The notes: generated by a model not told the origin, from the letters alone. DNA of 64,000 nucleotides from Jiangella sp. DSM 45060 (GCF_900105175.1 NZ_LT629771.1:5164501-5228500); one strand, 5' to 3'; shown: positions 1-9,687, numbered from the stretch's first letter. A program made the numbers and translations.

Positions 1-397
1 ACCAGTCCGTCGCCGGGGGCTCGGCGAAGAACGTGCGCAGCCCGAGCATGACCGAGTCGGCGCTGACCTCGCCGGTCAGCGGCAGCACCGGCGAGCGCAC
101 GCCCCAGCGGGCCAGCGCCTGGAACACCGGCTCGAGGCCCGCGCCCCACTCCGTCAGCTCGTAGACCTTGGCCGCGGCGGGCGGCGGCAGCTCGCGGCGG
201 CGCAGCACGCCATACTCCTCCAGTTCCTTGAGCCGCTTCGACAGCACGGCCGGGGTGATGCCGGGCAGCGCCGCCTGCAGGTCGCGGTAGCGGCGCGGGC
301 CCAGCCGCAGCTCACGCACGACGAGCAGGGCCCAGCGCTCGCCGACGATGTCGAGCGACAGTGCGATCGGACAGCCCTCGCCGTAGGTCCGGGTCAC
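1..397 (-). CDS. HxlR-family winged-helix regulator (3' end outside window)
   Basis: The minus strand from a GTG at 397 reads as an HxlR-type DNA-binding domain: an N-terminal Cys (GEGCPIALSLDIVGERWALL), then helix-turn-helix text (RRYRDLQAALPGITPAVLSKRL) and a wing (LEEYGVLRRRELPP). The reverse-strand GGAGG at 403-407 lies 5 nt before the start and decides it. HxlR proteins are small dimeric redox- or ligand-sensing regulators that usually control a divergent neighbour. Here that neighbour is the alpha/beta hydrolase at 464, and an inverted repeat lies between them. The extra C-terminal residues after the winged helix suggest a form longer than the usual 110-120 residues, but the end is not visible. 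Confidence 0.85.
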   Translation of the reverse strand, partial: MTRTYGEGCPIALSLDIVGERWALLVVRELRLGPRRYRDLQAALPGITPAVLSKRLKELEEYGVLRRRELPPPAAAKVYELTEWGAGLEPVFQALARWGVRSPVLPLTGEVSADSVMLGLRTFFAEPPATDW

Positions 398-413
398 TTG
401 CGCCTCCTTCAGA

Positions 414-451
414 ACTATGGAAAGAATAGCACTAGCTACGTTTTTCATAGT
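414..451. promoter_or_regulatory. Candidate HxlR operator between divergent genes
   Basis: The 66-bp space between the divergent regulator and hydrolase starts holds an inverted repeat, ACTATGGAAA (414-423) and TTTTCATAGT (442-451), with one mismatch in ten. It is AT-rich in a very GC-rich region. Its position over both predicted promoters fits autoregulation plus control of the hydrolase. Binding by the HxlR protein is inferred. Confidence 0.55.
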
Positions 452-463
452 GAGGAGACGGCG

Positions 464-1324
464 ATGACCGAGCGGATGATCCAGGCCGGCGACGCGCAGC
501 TGTGCGCCGAGGCGTTCGGATCGCCGGACGACCCGGCGATCCTGCTGATCGGCGGCGCGGCCGCCTCGATGGACTACTGGGAGGACGAGTTCTGCGAGCG
601 GCTGGCCGCCGGCGGCCGGTACGTCATCCGCTACGACCTGCGCGACACCGGCCGGTCCTCCGCCTACCCGGCCGGGTCACCCGGGTACACCGGCGCCGAC
701 CTCGTGACCGACGCGCTGGCGGTGCTCGACGGCTACGGCATCGCCGCCGCGCACCTCTACGGCATCTCGATGGGCGCCGGCATCGCCCAGACGCTGGGTG
801 TGCTGCACCCGGACCGGGTGCTGTCGCTGACACTGCAGTCGACCAGCCCGGCCGGGCCCGGCGGGCCGGACCGCCCCGACCTGCCGCCGATGTCGCCCGA
901 GCTCGCCGAGCTGTTCGCGTCCGAGGCGCCGCCGCCGGACTGGTCCGACCGCGACGCCGCCGTCGAGGCGATGATCGAGGGCCTGCGGCCGTTCGACGGC
1001 GCCATCGCGCCGGACCTCGCGGAGGAGCGCGCCGTCGTCACCCGCATGTACGACCGCACCACGGACGTCGCGGCCAGCCAGACCAACCACTGGATCCTGG
1101 AGGGCGGCGAGCTCGACCGCGGCCGGCTGGCCGAGATCACCGCGCCGACGCTGGTGCTGCACGGCACCGCCGACCCGCTGCTGCCGTTCCCGCACGGCGA
1201 GGCGCTGGCCCGCGAGATCCCCGGCGCCCGGCTGGTCCCGCTCGACGGCATGGGCCACCAGTACCCGCCGCGCGCCGTCTGGGACACCGTCGTCACCGAG
1301 ATCGTCGCCCACACGGCGCCGTGA
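464..1324 (+). CDS. Alpha/beta-fold hydrolase
   Basis: A 286-residue single-domain alpha/beta hydrolase with a complete catalytic triad: nucleophile elbow GISMG (Ser about 102), acid in HGTADPLLP (Asp about 237) and base in GMGHQY (His about 265). An early GG motif after the first strands (LLIGGAAAS) can form the oxyanion hole. The ATG at 464 is chosen because TGAGGAG sits 6 nt upstream; the frame is open further left, but that part overlaps the operator. The substrate cannot be told. The protein resembles haloperoxidase/ester hydrolase relatives often paired with HxlR or TetR regulators, and expression is probably controlled by the divergent HxlR protein. Confidence 0.85.
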   Translation: MTERMIQAGDAQLCAEAFGSPDDPAILLIGGAAASMDYWEDEFCERLAAGGRYVIRYDLRDTGRSSAYPAGSPGYTGADLVTDALAVLDGYGIAAAHLYGISMGAGIAQTLGVLHPDRVLSLTLQSTSPAGPGGPDRPDLPPMSPELAELFASEAPPPDWSDRDAAVEAMIEGLRPFDGAIAPDLAEERAVVTRMYDRTTDVAASQTNHWILEGGELDRGRLAEITAPTLVLHGTADPLLPFPHGEALAREIPGARLVPLDGMGHQYPPRAVWDTVVTEIVAHTAP

Positions 1325-1346
1325 GGCGCCCGGGTAGGGTGCCCGC

Positions 1347-1943
1347 ATGCCTGCTGCGGACGACCTGACCGAGCACCGCGACAACCCCGGCGACGACATC
1401 TGGGTGAACGGCCGCCCCGAGGCGCGCCCCATCGAGGTGGCCGACTACGACCCGGACTGGCCGGCCCGCTACGAGGTGCTCGCGGCCCGCATCCGCGCGG
1501 CGCTCGGCGACCGCGTCCTCGGGCTGCAGCACATCGGCTCGACGTCGGTGCCCGGGCTGCCGGCCAAGCCCGTCATCGACGTCGACCTCACCGTCGCCGA
1601 CCCCGCCGACGAGCCCGCCTACCTCCCTGACCTCGAGGCCGCGGGCTTCGTGCTGGTCATCCGCGAACCGAGCTGGCACGAGCACCGTGCGCTCAAGCAC
1701 GCCGACCCCAACACCAACCTGCACGTCTTCGGTCCCGGCTGTCCCGAGGTGACCCGCCAGCGGCTGTTCCGCGACTGGCTGATCGAGCACCCCGAGGACC
1801 TCGCCCGGTACCGCGACGCCAAGCTGCGCGCGGCGGCCGCGACCACGGCGTCCGGCGGCATCGTCACGGACTACAACCGGCACAAGGAGCCGGTGATCCG
1901 CGACATCTACGACAAGATCTTCCGCGCGCAGGGGCTGCTCTGA
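1347..1943 (+). CDS. GrpB family protein (UPF0157)
   Basis: A 198-residue protein with the GrpB/UPF0157 signature: YDPDWPARYEVLAARI near the N-terminus, then LQHIGSTSVPGLPAKPVIDVDL, and a C-terminal RDWLIEHPEDLARYRDAKLR stretch. The GSTSVPG and DVDL motifs are those of the nucleotidyltransferase-like fold to which this family is assigned. Cellular role is unknown. It starts 22 nt after the hydrolase stop and ends 5 nt before the acetyltransferase, so the three genes probably share a transcript. Confidence 0.85.
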   Translation: MPAADDLTEHRDNPGDDIWVNGRPEARPIEVADYDPDWPARYEVLAARIRAALGDRVLGLQHIGSTSVPGLPAKPVIDVDLTVADPADEPAYLPDLEAAGFVLVIREPSWHEHRALKHADPNTNLHVFGPGCPEVTRQRLFRDWLIEHPEDLARYRDAKLRAAAATTASGGIVTDYNRHKEPVIRDIYDKIFRAQGLL

Positions 1944-1948
1944 CCCGC

Positions 1949-2815
1949 ATGGCGATCGTACTGAGCACACCGGGCGTCGACGAGTTGGGCGGCGTGGTCG
2001 ACGCGCTGCGGGAGTGGCAGGACGACACCGCGCCCATGCAGCTGCACCCGGGCGACGTCGGGTGGTTCTGGCGGTACGGCACCGAGGCCACGGCCGCGGC
2101 CGTCCGCACCTGGAGCCGTGACGGCCGCGTCCTCGCCGCCGGGTTGCTCGACGGACCCCGCCTGCTGCGCATGACCACCGCGCCCGCCGCCCGCCGCGAC
2201 GAGGAGCTGGCCCGGCAGCTGGCCGACGACCTCACCCGTCCCGGCCGCGGCGTCCTCCCCGAGGGCAGGGCCTGCGTCGAGGCGCCGCAGGACGCGCTGC
2301 TCCAGGGGTTGCTGGCCGACGCCGGTTGGGGCCTCGACGAGCCGTGGCAGCCGCTGCGCCGCGACCTCACCGAGCCGGTGCGGGACCCCGGGGTGCGGGT
2401 CGAGGCGGTCGGCCCGGAGCGGGCGGGCGAGCGGGCCGCCATGCAGCAGGGCGCGTTCGACGGGTCGACGTTCACCGAGGAGCGCTGGCACGCCATGGCC
2501 GGCGGCCCGCCGTACGCCGACGCCCGGTGCCTGATCGCGTACGACGACGGCGGCGCGGCCGTGGGCGCGCTGACGGTGTGGTCGGCCGGGCCGGGGCGCC
2601 CGGGGCTGCTCGAGCCGGTGGGCGTGCACCGCGACCACCGCGGCCGTGGCTACGGCCGAGCCCTCACCGTCGCCGCGGCGGCCGCTCTGCGCGAGCTGGG
2701 GTCGTCGAGCGCCCTCGTCTGCACGCCCAGCTCGAACGTCGGCGCCGTCGCCGCCTACCGGTCGGCCGGCTTCCAGGACCTCCCCGAGGTCCACGACCGG
2801 GTCCGGACGGCTTAG
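1949..2815 (+). CDS. GNAT-family N-acetyltransferase
   Basis: A 288-residue protein whose C-terminal half is a GNAT domain. LLEPVGVHRDHRGRGYGRAL carries the acetyl-CoA-binding R/Q-x-x-G-x-G/A loop, followed by SNVGAVAAYRSAGF, the usual C-terminal strand-helix. The N-terminal half (about 1-130) is a degenerate acetyltransferase-like region, as in two-domain GNATs. The acceptor is unknown. The stop overlaps that of the convergent small gene by 3 nt. Confidence 0.8.
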   Translation: MAIVLSTPGVDELGGVVDALREWQDDTAPMQLHPGDVGWFWRYGTEATAAAVRTWSRDGRVLAAGLLDGPRLLRMTTAPAARRDEELARQLADDLTRPGRGVLPEGRACVEAPQDALLQGLLADAGWGLDEPWQPLRRDLTEPVRDPGVRVEAVGPERAGERAAMQQGAFDGSTFTEERWHAMAGGPPYADARCLIAYDDGGAAVGALTVWSAGPGRPGLLEPVGVHRDHRGRGYGRALTVAAAAALRELGSSSALVCTPSSNVGAVAAYRSAGFQDLPEVHDRVRTA

Positions 2816-3153
2816 GCCGGGCCCGCTCCCGCGGCGAAGCCCGCGCCGCCCTCGGCCACGGCGACGACGTCGAACGGCTCCTGAAGCACCGGAGCCGACC
2901 CGATCAGCTGCGACCCGGGCGACTCCGCGGCCGTCTGCGCGAACGACGCGGCGAACGCGTCGCGGGCGGCCGCGGTCTCGAACACGTAGGTGCCCTCGAA
3001 CCACTCGCCGGGACGCGTGCGCCAGGTCTTGAACCGCAGGCCGTCCATGCCGGTGAACCGGGCCAGCGACGTGCCGTGGACGTACTCGCGCAGCGCCGCG
3101 TCGACACCGTCGGGTGCCTCGGCCAGCGACCAGCGCACGCTCAGTCCGTACAT
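2812..3153 (-). CDS. YdhR-like ferredoxin-fold (dimeric alpha/beta-barrel) protein
   Basis: A 113-residue protein starting at an ATG preceded by a GAGGAGG-like site. The order LREYVHGTSLARFTGMDGLRF, KTWRTRPGEWFEGTYVFET, AAARDAFAASF fits the YdhR/ABM-type dimeric barrel: a central Trp/Gly-containing strand followed by a helix. Some relatives are called putative monooxygenases, but no cofactor or substrate is implied here. It follows pepA on the same strand after 20 nt and may be co-transcribed. Confidence 0.55.
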   Translation of the reverse strand: MYGLSVRWSLAEAPDGVDAALREYVHGTSLARFTGMDGLRFKTWRTRPGEWFEGTYVFETAAARDAFAASFAQTAAESPGSQLIGSAPVLQEPFDVVAVAEGGAGFAAGAGPA

Positions 3154-3173
3154 GGGTTCCTCCTCGGGGGTGG

Positions 3174-4751
<1,578 letters not shown>

Positions 4752-4858
4752 GCGTACTCCTCGTCCTGACTACCCGTCCTCCGGGCAGAGTAATGCCCCC
4801 GCCCAGCGCCGCCGGCGCCGGACGAGGGCACCTATTCAATGCTCACGGCAACGACACG

Positions 4859-5026
4859 TCAGCCGACGACATCCTTCAACGCATCACCCAGCGCGCCGGC
4901 CTCGTCAGCAGTGAGCTCGACGACCAGACGACCGCCACCCTCGATCGGGACACGCATGACAATGCCCCGACCCTCCTTGGTGACCTCGAGCGGCCCATCG
5001 CCAGTCCGCGGCTTCATCGCCGCCAT
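4859..5026 (-). CDS. DUF3117 micro-protein
   Basis: A 55-residue protein starting MAAMKPRTGDGPLEVTKEGR and ending LGDALKDVVG, which matches the DUF3117 family (Rv1211 in M. tuberculosis, from memory). An AAGGAAGGGG ribosome site lies just upstream. The family is found across actinobacteria, is nearly invariant in length and has no established function. It sits next to tag and the DivIVA-domain gene, as in mycobacteria. The 107 nt between its stop and the pepA start shows no further gene. Confidence 0.93.
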   Translation of the reverse strand: MAAMKPRTGDGPLEVTKEGRGIVMRVPIEGGGRLVVELTADEAGALGDALKDVVG

Positions 5027-5195
5027 CCGCGCACCCCTTCCTTTTCAGGCGCACACCCAAACCCCCTGATGTCCAGGGAGCACCAGCCGTGTGCGTCACG
5101 ATGGAGGTCATTATCCCGCATGTTGGTCGTCGCGGGGAGACCGCGGTCGGTATGTCCTCACTGGTTGTCGGTGGGGGCTGGCAGGATGGAGCACT

Positions 5196-6002
5196 GTGAA
5201 CGCCAGATCCGCCCTGTTCGACCTCTATGGCGATCACGTGCGCTCGCGTGGCGGCAGGGCCCGGGTCGCCGCGCTGGTGCGGTTGCTCGCCCCGCTCGGC
5301 GTCGCGGCGCCGGCGGTACGCACGGCCGTGTCGCGCATGGTCAAACAGGGCTGGCTGCGTCCGGTGCGCATCCACGGCTCGCCCGGCTACGAGCTGACCG
5401 AGCGGGCCGACCGCCGCCTCGAAGACGCCGCCGCACGCATCTACCGCACCAACGGCCGGGGCGACTGGGACGGCCGCTGGCACGTCGTCGTGCCGGAACG
5501 CTCGGCGCAGCGGGCCGCCCGCGAGCGGCTGCGCAACGGGCTGGCCTACCTCGGCTACGCGCCGGTCGGCGACGGCACCTGGATCGCCGCGCGAGCGTCG
5601 CCCGAGCTGGGGTCGCTGCTCGACGCCGAGGAGCTGCGGGCCGAGCGGTTCAGCGCCCGGCACCAGGGCGACGACGCCGAGCTGGTGCGCCGCGCGTGGG
5701 ACCTCGACGCCGTCGGCCGGTCGTACCTGCGCTGGCTGTCCGACGCGCGCGGCCTGCTCGACACCCTGCCCCAGCAGCCCACCGACGAGCAGGCGTTCGC
5801 CGCCCGCAGCCGGCTGGTGCACGAGTGGCGCAAGTTCCTGTTCACCGACCCCGGCCTGCCGCGCGAGCTGTTGCCCGCCGTCTGGCCCGGCGACGACGCC
5901 GCCGCCTTCTTCGACGAGCAGGCCGCCCGGCTGCAGCCCGCCGCCGGCCGGTTCGTCGACGCCTGCCTGTCCGCCGGAACCACCAAGGGAGCCGACCAGT
6001 GA
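5196..6002 (+). CDS. PaaX-family transcriptional regulator
   Basis: A 268-residue protein with the PaaX layout: an N-terminal winged helix (FDLYGDHVRSRGGRARVAALV, then VRTAVSRMVKQGWL), a central domain beginning DWDGRWHVVVPERS, and a C-terminal helical domain with LVHEWRKFLFTDPGLPRELLP. GTG at 5196 is the start at which PaaX similarity begins (MNARSALFDLYG). PaaX proteins repress phenylacetyl-CoA catabolism, but no paa degradation operon is present. The gene is translationally coupled to the next one. Confidence 0.9.
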   Translation: MNARSALFDLYGDHVRSRGGRARVAALVRLLAPLGVAAPAVRTAVSRMVKQGWLRPVRIHGSPGYELTERADRRLEDAAARIYRTNGRGDWDGRWHVVVPERSAQRAARERLRNGLAYLGYAPVGDGTWIAARASPELGSLLDAEELRAERFSARHQGDDAELVRRAWDLDAVGRSYLRWLSDARGLLDTLPQQPTDEQAFAARSRLVHEWRKFLFTDPGLPRELLPAVWPGDDAAAFFDEQAARLQPAAGRFVDACLSAGTTKGADQ

Positions 6003-6784
6003 GCCTGGTCCGTTACGAGTCCGACGACGGCGTCGGCGTCATCACGCTCGACCGCCCCGACTCCATGAACAGCCTCGACACTGCCACCAAGGTGGCGCTG
6101 CGCGACGTCGTGCTGGCCGCGGCCGCCGACGAAGCGGTGCGCGCGGTGGTGCTCACCGGCTCCGGCCGCGCGTTCTGCGTCGGGCAGGACCTCAAGGAGC
6201 ACGCCGAGGCGCTCGCGTCCGGCGACTCCGGCCTGGCCACCACGGTCCGCGAGCACTACAACCCGACGGTCAAGGCGCTGCTCACCATGCGCAAGCCGGT
6301 CATCGCCGCCGTCAACGGCGTCGCGGCCGGCGCCGGCGCGTCCTACGCGTTCGCCTGCGACTTCCGCGTCGTCGCCGACACCGCGGGGTTCAACCTCGCG
6401 TTCGCCGCCATCGGGCTGTCGTCCGACACCGGGTCGTCGTGGACGCTGCCGCGGCTGGTCGGCTGGGCGAAGGCGCGCGAGCTGCTGTTCCGCCCGCGCA
6501 CGGTGCCCGCCGACGAAGCGCTCGCGCTGGGGCTGGCCACCGAGGTCGTCGCACCGGCCGACGTCCTGCCGCGGGCCATGGAGCTGGCCCACGAGTTCGC
6601 CGCCGGCCCCACGCTCGCCTACGCCGCGCTGCGTCAGGCCCTCGAGTTCTCGGCGACGCACGGCCTCGACGAGTCGCTCGCACACGAGGCCGACATGATG
6701 CAGTGGACCGGCGGCACCGACGACCACCGCGGCGCCGTCGAGGCGTTCCTCGCCAAGCGACCGGTCGTGTTCCGTGGCCGCTGA
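5999..6784 (+). CDS. Enoyl-CoA hydratase/isomerase (crotonase) family protein
   Basis: A 261-residue crotonase. GVITLDRPDSMNSLD, VVLTGSGRAFCVGQDLKEH and KPVIAAVNGVAAGAGASYAF give the CoA-binding and oxyanion-hole elements. The catalytic region reads FAAIGLSSDTGSSWTLPRLVG, in the style of PaaG/PaaB isomerases (Asp) rather than Glu/Glu hydratases. GTG at 5999 overlaps the regulator stop (GTGA), so translation is coupled, with AAGGGAG upstream. Probable substrate is a ring-opened or fatty enoyl-CoA. Pairing with PaaX suggests aromatic-acid or phenylacetate-type chemistry, but this is inferred. Confidence 0.88.
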   Translation: MSLVRYESDDGVGVITLDRPDSMNSLDTATKVALRDVVLAAAADEAVRAVVLTGSGRAFCVGQDLKEHAEALASGDSGLATTVREHYNPTVKALLTMRKPVIAAVNGVAAGAGASYAFACDFRVVADTAGFNLAFAAIGLSSDTGSSWTLPRLVGWAKARELLFRPRTVPADEALALGLATEVVAPADVLPRAMELAHEFAAGPTLAYAALRQALEFSATHGLDESLAHEADMMQWTGGTDDHRGAVEAFLAKRPVVFRGR

Positions 6785-7358
6785 CCTCATCGACGGCCCT
6801 GACGGCCGGCCGCGCTGCTCGTGGGGCATGAGTACCCCCGACTACGTCACCTACCACGACGACGAATGGGGCCGTGCCGTCCACGGCGACGTCGCGCTGT
6901 TCGAGCGGCTGACGCTGGAGGCGTTCCAGTCCGGCCTGTCGTGGCTGACCATCCTGCGCAAGCGCGACGGCTTCCGGGCCGCGTTCGCCGGTTTCGACCC
7001 CGCCGTCGTCGCCGCCTTCGGCCCCGACGACGAAGCCCGGCTGATGCAGGACACCGGCATCGTCCGCAACCGCGCCAAGGTGGCGGCGGCCATCACCAAC
7101 GCCCGCGCCCTCCTCGCCCTCCAGGACGCCGACGGCGACGGCGCGCTCGACCGCCTCATCTGGTCCTTCGCCCCCGCAGACGGCCGCCCCGCGCCCGCCT
7201 CCCTGGCCGACGTCCCCGCCACCACCCCCGAGTCGGTCGCCCTGGCCAAGGCGCTGAAACGGGCCGGCTTCGTCTTCGTCGGCCCCACCACGGCCTACGC
7301 GGCCATGCAGGCGTGCGGTCTGGTCAACGACCACCTGGCCGGCTGCGTCGCCCGCTGA
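6774..7358 (+). CDS. tag: DNA-3-methyladenine glycosylase I
   Basis: A 194-residue Tag enzyme that removes 3-methyladenine from alkylated DNA as the first step of base excision repair. The four zinc ligands can be placed: Cys in PRCSWGM, His in TYHDDEWG, and His and Cys in the C-terminal NDHLAGC. The helix-hairpin-helix part with FQSGLSWLTILRKR is normal. The GTG start at 6774 overlaps the crotonase gene by 11 nt, so it is probably read from the same message. In mycobacteria tag also lies beside the DUF3117 and DivIVA-domain genes. Confidence 0.95.
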   Translation: MAADLIDGPDGRPRCSWGMSTPDYVTYHDDEWGRAVHGDVALFERLTLEAFQSGLSWLTILRKRDGFRAAFAGFDPAVVAAFGPDDEARLMQDTGIVRNRAKVAAAITNARALLALQDADGDGALDRLIWSFAPADGRPAPASLADVPATTPESVALAKALKRAGFVFVGPTTAYAAMQACGLVNDHLAGCVAR

Positions 7359-7389
7359 CCGGCCGGGGCGCGGGAGCCGCGGGTCGGCG

Positions 7390-7842
7390 TCAGCGCGGCA
7401 GGCGCTGTACGTAGGCGGCGAACCGGCGCAGCGCCACCCCGAGACCGAACCGCACGGCGGGCCGCACCACCGGCCAGCCGGCCCGGCCGGCGGCGCCGAG
7501 CGGGAGGTCCAGCTGCTCCTCCCAGCGCACCTCGGCCGCCTCCGCACCTATCGCCCGCACCGAGAACACCCCCGGCCCGCGCACCAGCCGGCCCGTGTGC
7601 AACACCTCGCACCGTCGCGGCGGCTCCCAGGCCGTGACGACCATCGTGTCGAGGAACCCGGCCCGCCCCACACCGGTCCAGGCCTCCAGTCGCGCCCCCA
7701 CCTCGCGGCCGTCGCCCAGGCCCAGGACGCGGACCCGGGTCAGCGGCATCCACGCGCTCTGCGCCGGCCAGTCGGTGAGGACGTGCCACACGACGTCGGC
7801 GGGGGCGGCGAGCCGCCGCGACACCGCCACGTCGGCGCTCAC
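7390..7842 (-). CDS. SRPBCC-fold (polyketide cyclase/START-like) protein
   Basis: About 150 residues from a GTG at 7842: SADVAVSRRLAAPADVVWHVL opens a START/SRPBCC ligand-binding fold. DWPAQSAWMPLTRVRVLG and a long C-terminal helix (FGLGVALRRFAAYVQRL) follow. The frame stays open upstream to 7932, but that part is low-complexity Ala/Gly/Arg text, so the internal start is preferred. Ligand and role are unknown. It is convergent with tag and lies next to the DivIVA-domain gene on the same strand. Confidence 0.75.
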   Translation of the reverse strand: MSADVAVSRRLAAPADVVWHVLTDWPAQSAWMPLTRVRVLGLGDGREVGARLEAWTGVGRAGFLDTMVVTAWEPPRRCEVLHTGRLVRGPGVFSVRAIGAEAAEVRWEEQLDLPLGAAGRAGWPVVRPAVRFGLGVALRRFAAYVQRLPR

Positions 7843-7973
7843 AGAGCCTGCGCCCGCGCCACGCAGCGCACCCGCACGCGCGCCCGGACCCCACCGCTCA
7901 CCGCGAACCCCCCAGTTCACCCCGCTGTTCACCCGGTACCCCCAAGTGCTCGCCCCGCACCGTCAGTGCACCT

Positions 7974-8351
7974 TCAGTACCCCGTGACCGGCGGTTCACC
8001 CTCGTCAGGGCGGGCGGGACGGCGCGGGAGCGGCCCGCTGGGGCCGGGGAGCCGCGTCTGCAGCTCGGCCAGCCGGTGGTCGCGCCAGGCGAGTTCACGC
8101 TGCAGGCGGTCGAGGACGAGGTCGACCTGGTCCATGCGGTAGCCGCGGTGGACGACGGAGAAGCGCAGCCCGGCGACGTCGTCGGGGCCGACGGCGTCGG
8201 CGGGCAGCAGCCGCGCCTCGCCGCCGGGTGTCTCGGGCTGCAGGACGTCACCGCGGCCGAGCACCAGCAGCACCGCGCCGAACAGCACGGCTGCGGCGAC
8301 GATGACGAAGACGACGAACACGGCACAAGGGTGCCACGTCCGGCGTTCCAC
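7974..8351 (-). CDS. DivIVA-domain membrane protein (Rv1209-like)
   Basis: A 125-residue protein with one N-terminal membrane segment (VFVVFVIVAAAVLFGAVLLV) followed by a DivIVA-domain motif, LRFSVVHRGYRMDQVDLVLD, and a short coiled-coil-like stretch (RLQRELAWRDHRLAELQTRL). Such proteins are thought to associate with DivIVA/Wag31-dependent cell-wall growth sites in actinobacteria. Its place between folP2 and tag matches Rv1209 in M. tuberculosis. The start is uncertain: a GTG at 8351 is listed, and downstream GTGs just before the membrane segment are possible. Confidence 0.8.
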   Translation of the reverse strand: MERRTWHPCAVFVVFVIVAAAVLFGAVLLVLGRGDVLQPETPGGEARLLPADAVGPDDVAGLRFSVVHRGYRMDQVDLVLDRLQRELAWRDHRLAELQTRLPGPSGPLPRRPARPDEGEPPVTGY

Positions 8352-8425
8352 CTCCGCGCCACGCCGGGCGACCTGGCGTGCGAGGCTTACTGGCGACCTG
8401 ATCGCGATCCGAACAGAGGAGTCCT

Positions 8426-9292
8426 GTGGGTGTTCTGCGCCTGGGCCGGTCGGCGTTCCCGCCCGGACGGTTCGCCGTCATGGCGATCGTGAACCGCACC
8501 CCCGACTCGTTCTACGACCAGGGCGCGACGTTCGGGTTCGAGCAGGCGTGGCGCCGGGTGCGGCAGGTGGTGGCCGAGGGCGCCGACATCGTCGACGTCG
8601 GCGGGGTGAAGGCGGGCGCCGGCGAGCACGTCAGCGAGGACGAGGAGATCGACCGCGTCGCCGGGCTGGTCAGCGCCATCCGCGAGACGTACCCGCAGGT
8701 CGTGATCAGTGTCGACACGTACCGGGCACGGACGGCCGACGCGTTGTGCGCGGCGGGCGCCGACCTCGTCAACGACACCTGGGCCGGCGCCGACCCGGAG
8801 GTCGCGGCCGTCGCGGCGCAGCACGGGGCCGGGCTGGTGTGCAGCCACACCGGCGGCATGCGACCGCGGACGCTCCCGCACCGGGTCGCGTACGACGACG
8901 TGGTCGCCGACGTCCTGGCGCACACGACGGCGCTGGCCGAGCGGGCCGTGGAGCTGGGCGTGCCGCGCGAGGGCATCCTCATCGACCCGACGCACGACTT
9001 CGGCAAGAACACCTTCCACTCGCTGGAGCTGACGCGGCGCCTGGACGAGCTGGTCGCGACGGGGTGGCCGGTGCTGGTCAGCCTGTCGCGCAAGGACTTC
9101 GTCGGCGAGACGCTGGATCTTCCGGTGGACGAGCGGCTGACCGGCACGCTGACGGCCACCGCGGTGTCGGCGTGGCACGGCGCCCGGGTGTTCCGTGCCC
9201 ACGACGTCGCCGCGACCCGGCAGGTGCTCGACATGGTGGCGTCGATCCGCGGTGACCGGCCGCCGGCGGCGCCGTTGCGCGGCCTCACCTGA
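8426..9292 (+). CDS. folP2: Dihydropteroate synthase homologue, FolP2 type
   Basis: A 288-residue TIM-barrel protein of the dihydropteroate synthase family: FAVMAIVNRTPDSFYDQG, VVISVDTYRARTADAL, LVNDTWAG, LIDPTHDFGKN and LVSLSRKDFVGET. The loop that reads D-x-G-G-E-S-T-R-P-G in true enzymes is here DVGGVKAGAGEHVSED, as in the second actinobacterial paralogue FolP2. That paralogue is reported not to act as a folate enzyme in mycobacteria (recalled knowledge). A role in folate synthesis should therefore not be assumed. It is divergent from the DivIVA-domain gene. Confidence 0.85.
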   Translation: MGVLRLGRSAFPPGRFAVMAIVNRTPDSFYDQGATFGFEQAWRRVRQVVAEGADIVDVGGVKAGAGEHVSEDEEIDRVAGLVSAIRETYPQVVISVDTYRARTADALCAAGADLVNDTWAGADPEVAAVAAQHGAGLVCSHTGGMRPRTLPHRVAYDDVVADVLAHTTALAERAVELGVPREGILIDPTHDFGKNTFHSLELTRRLDELVATGWPVLVSLSRKDFVGETLDLPVDERLTGTLTATAVSAWHGARVFRAHDVAATRQVLDMVASIRGDRPPAAPLRGLT

Positions 9293-9458
9293 CGACTGAG
9301 GGACCTCAGCCGCCCCGACCACCCCCTCAGAGCCCCTCAGGCACCGGGTAAGGCCCCATCCACCTGGGAAGATGCGGCATTCACCGCATGTGCCGACCAC
9401 CCCTTACCGACCAGACTCTTCAGTGTCAGCACAACGATGCACCGAAAGAGGTCCGGTC

Positions 9459-9638
9459 ATGAACACCACGTATGTCGCCCAGCTCGTCCACGAGGAGCGT
9501 GCGGGCCGGCTGCGGGCCGAGGCCGACGCCGACCGCCTCGCACGCACGGCGCGCCGCGCCGCCCGCCGCACCGCCGAGCGGCCCGCCCGCCGGTCGGGGT
9601 GGGTGGTCCGCCACCTGCCCGGCCGCCACGCGGTCTGA
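9459..9638 (+). CDS. Small basic protein, function unknown
   Basis: A 59-residue Arg/Ala-rich protein (MNTTYVAQLVHEERAGRLRA then LARTARRAARRTAERPARR) starting at an ATG with AAAGAGGT upstream. I recognise no family. It has the charge and helix pattern of small actinobacterial proteins that precede regulators. A strong terminator hairpin follows 18 nt after the stop, which supports a real short transcription unit. The 166 nt upstream hold no other gene. Confidence 0.55.
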   Translation: MNTTYVAQLVHEERAGRLRAEADADRLARTARRAARRTAERPARRSGWVVRHLPGRHAV

Positions 9639-9656
9639 CGACGAGTCCACCATCCA

Positions 9657-9687
9657 GGCCCCGGTGTCCTCCACGGACACCGGGGCC
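9657..9687 (+). terminator. Strong hairpin terminator
   Basis: A perfect 13-bp stem, GGCCCCGGTGTCC (9657-9669) and its complement (9675-9687), closes a 5-nt loop. It lies directly after the small gene and before the LuxR regulator. There is no U-tract, as is usual in high-GC actinobacteria. Confidence 0.75.
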
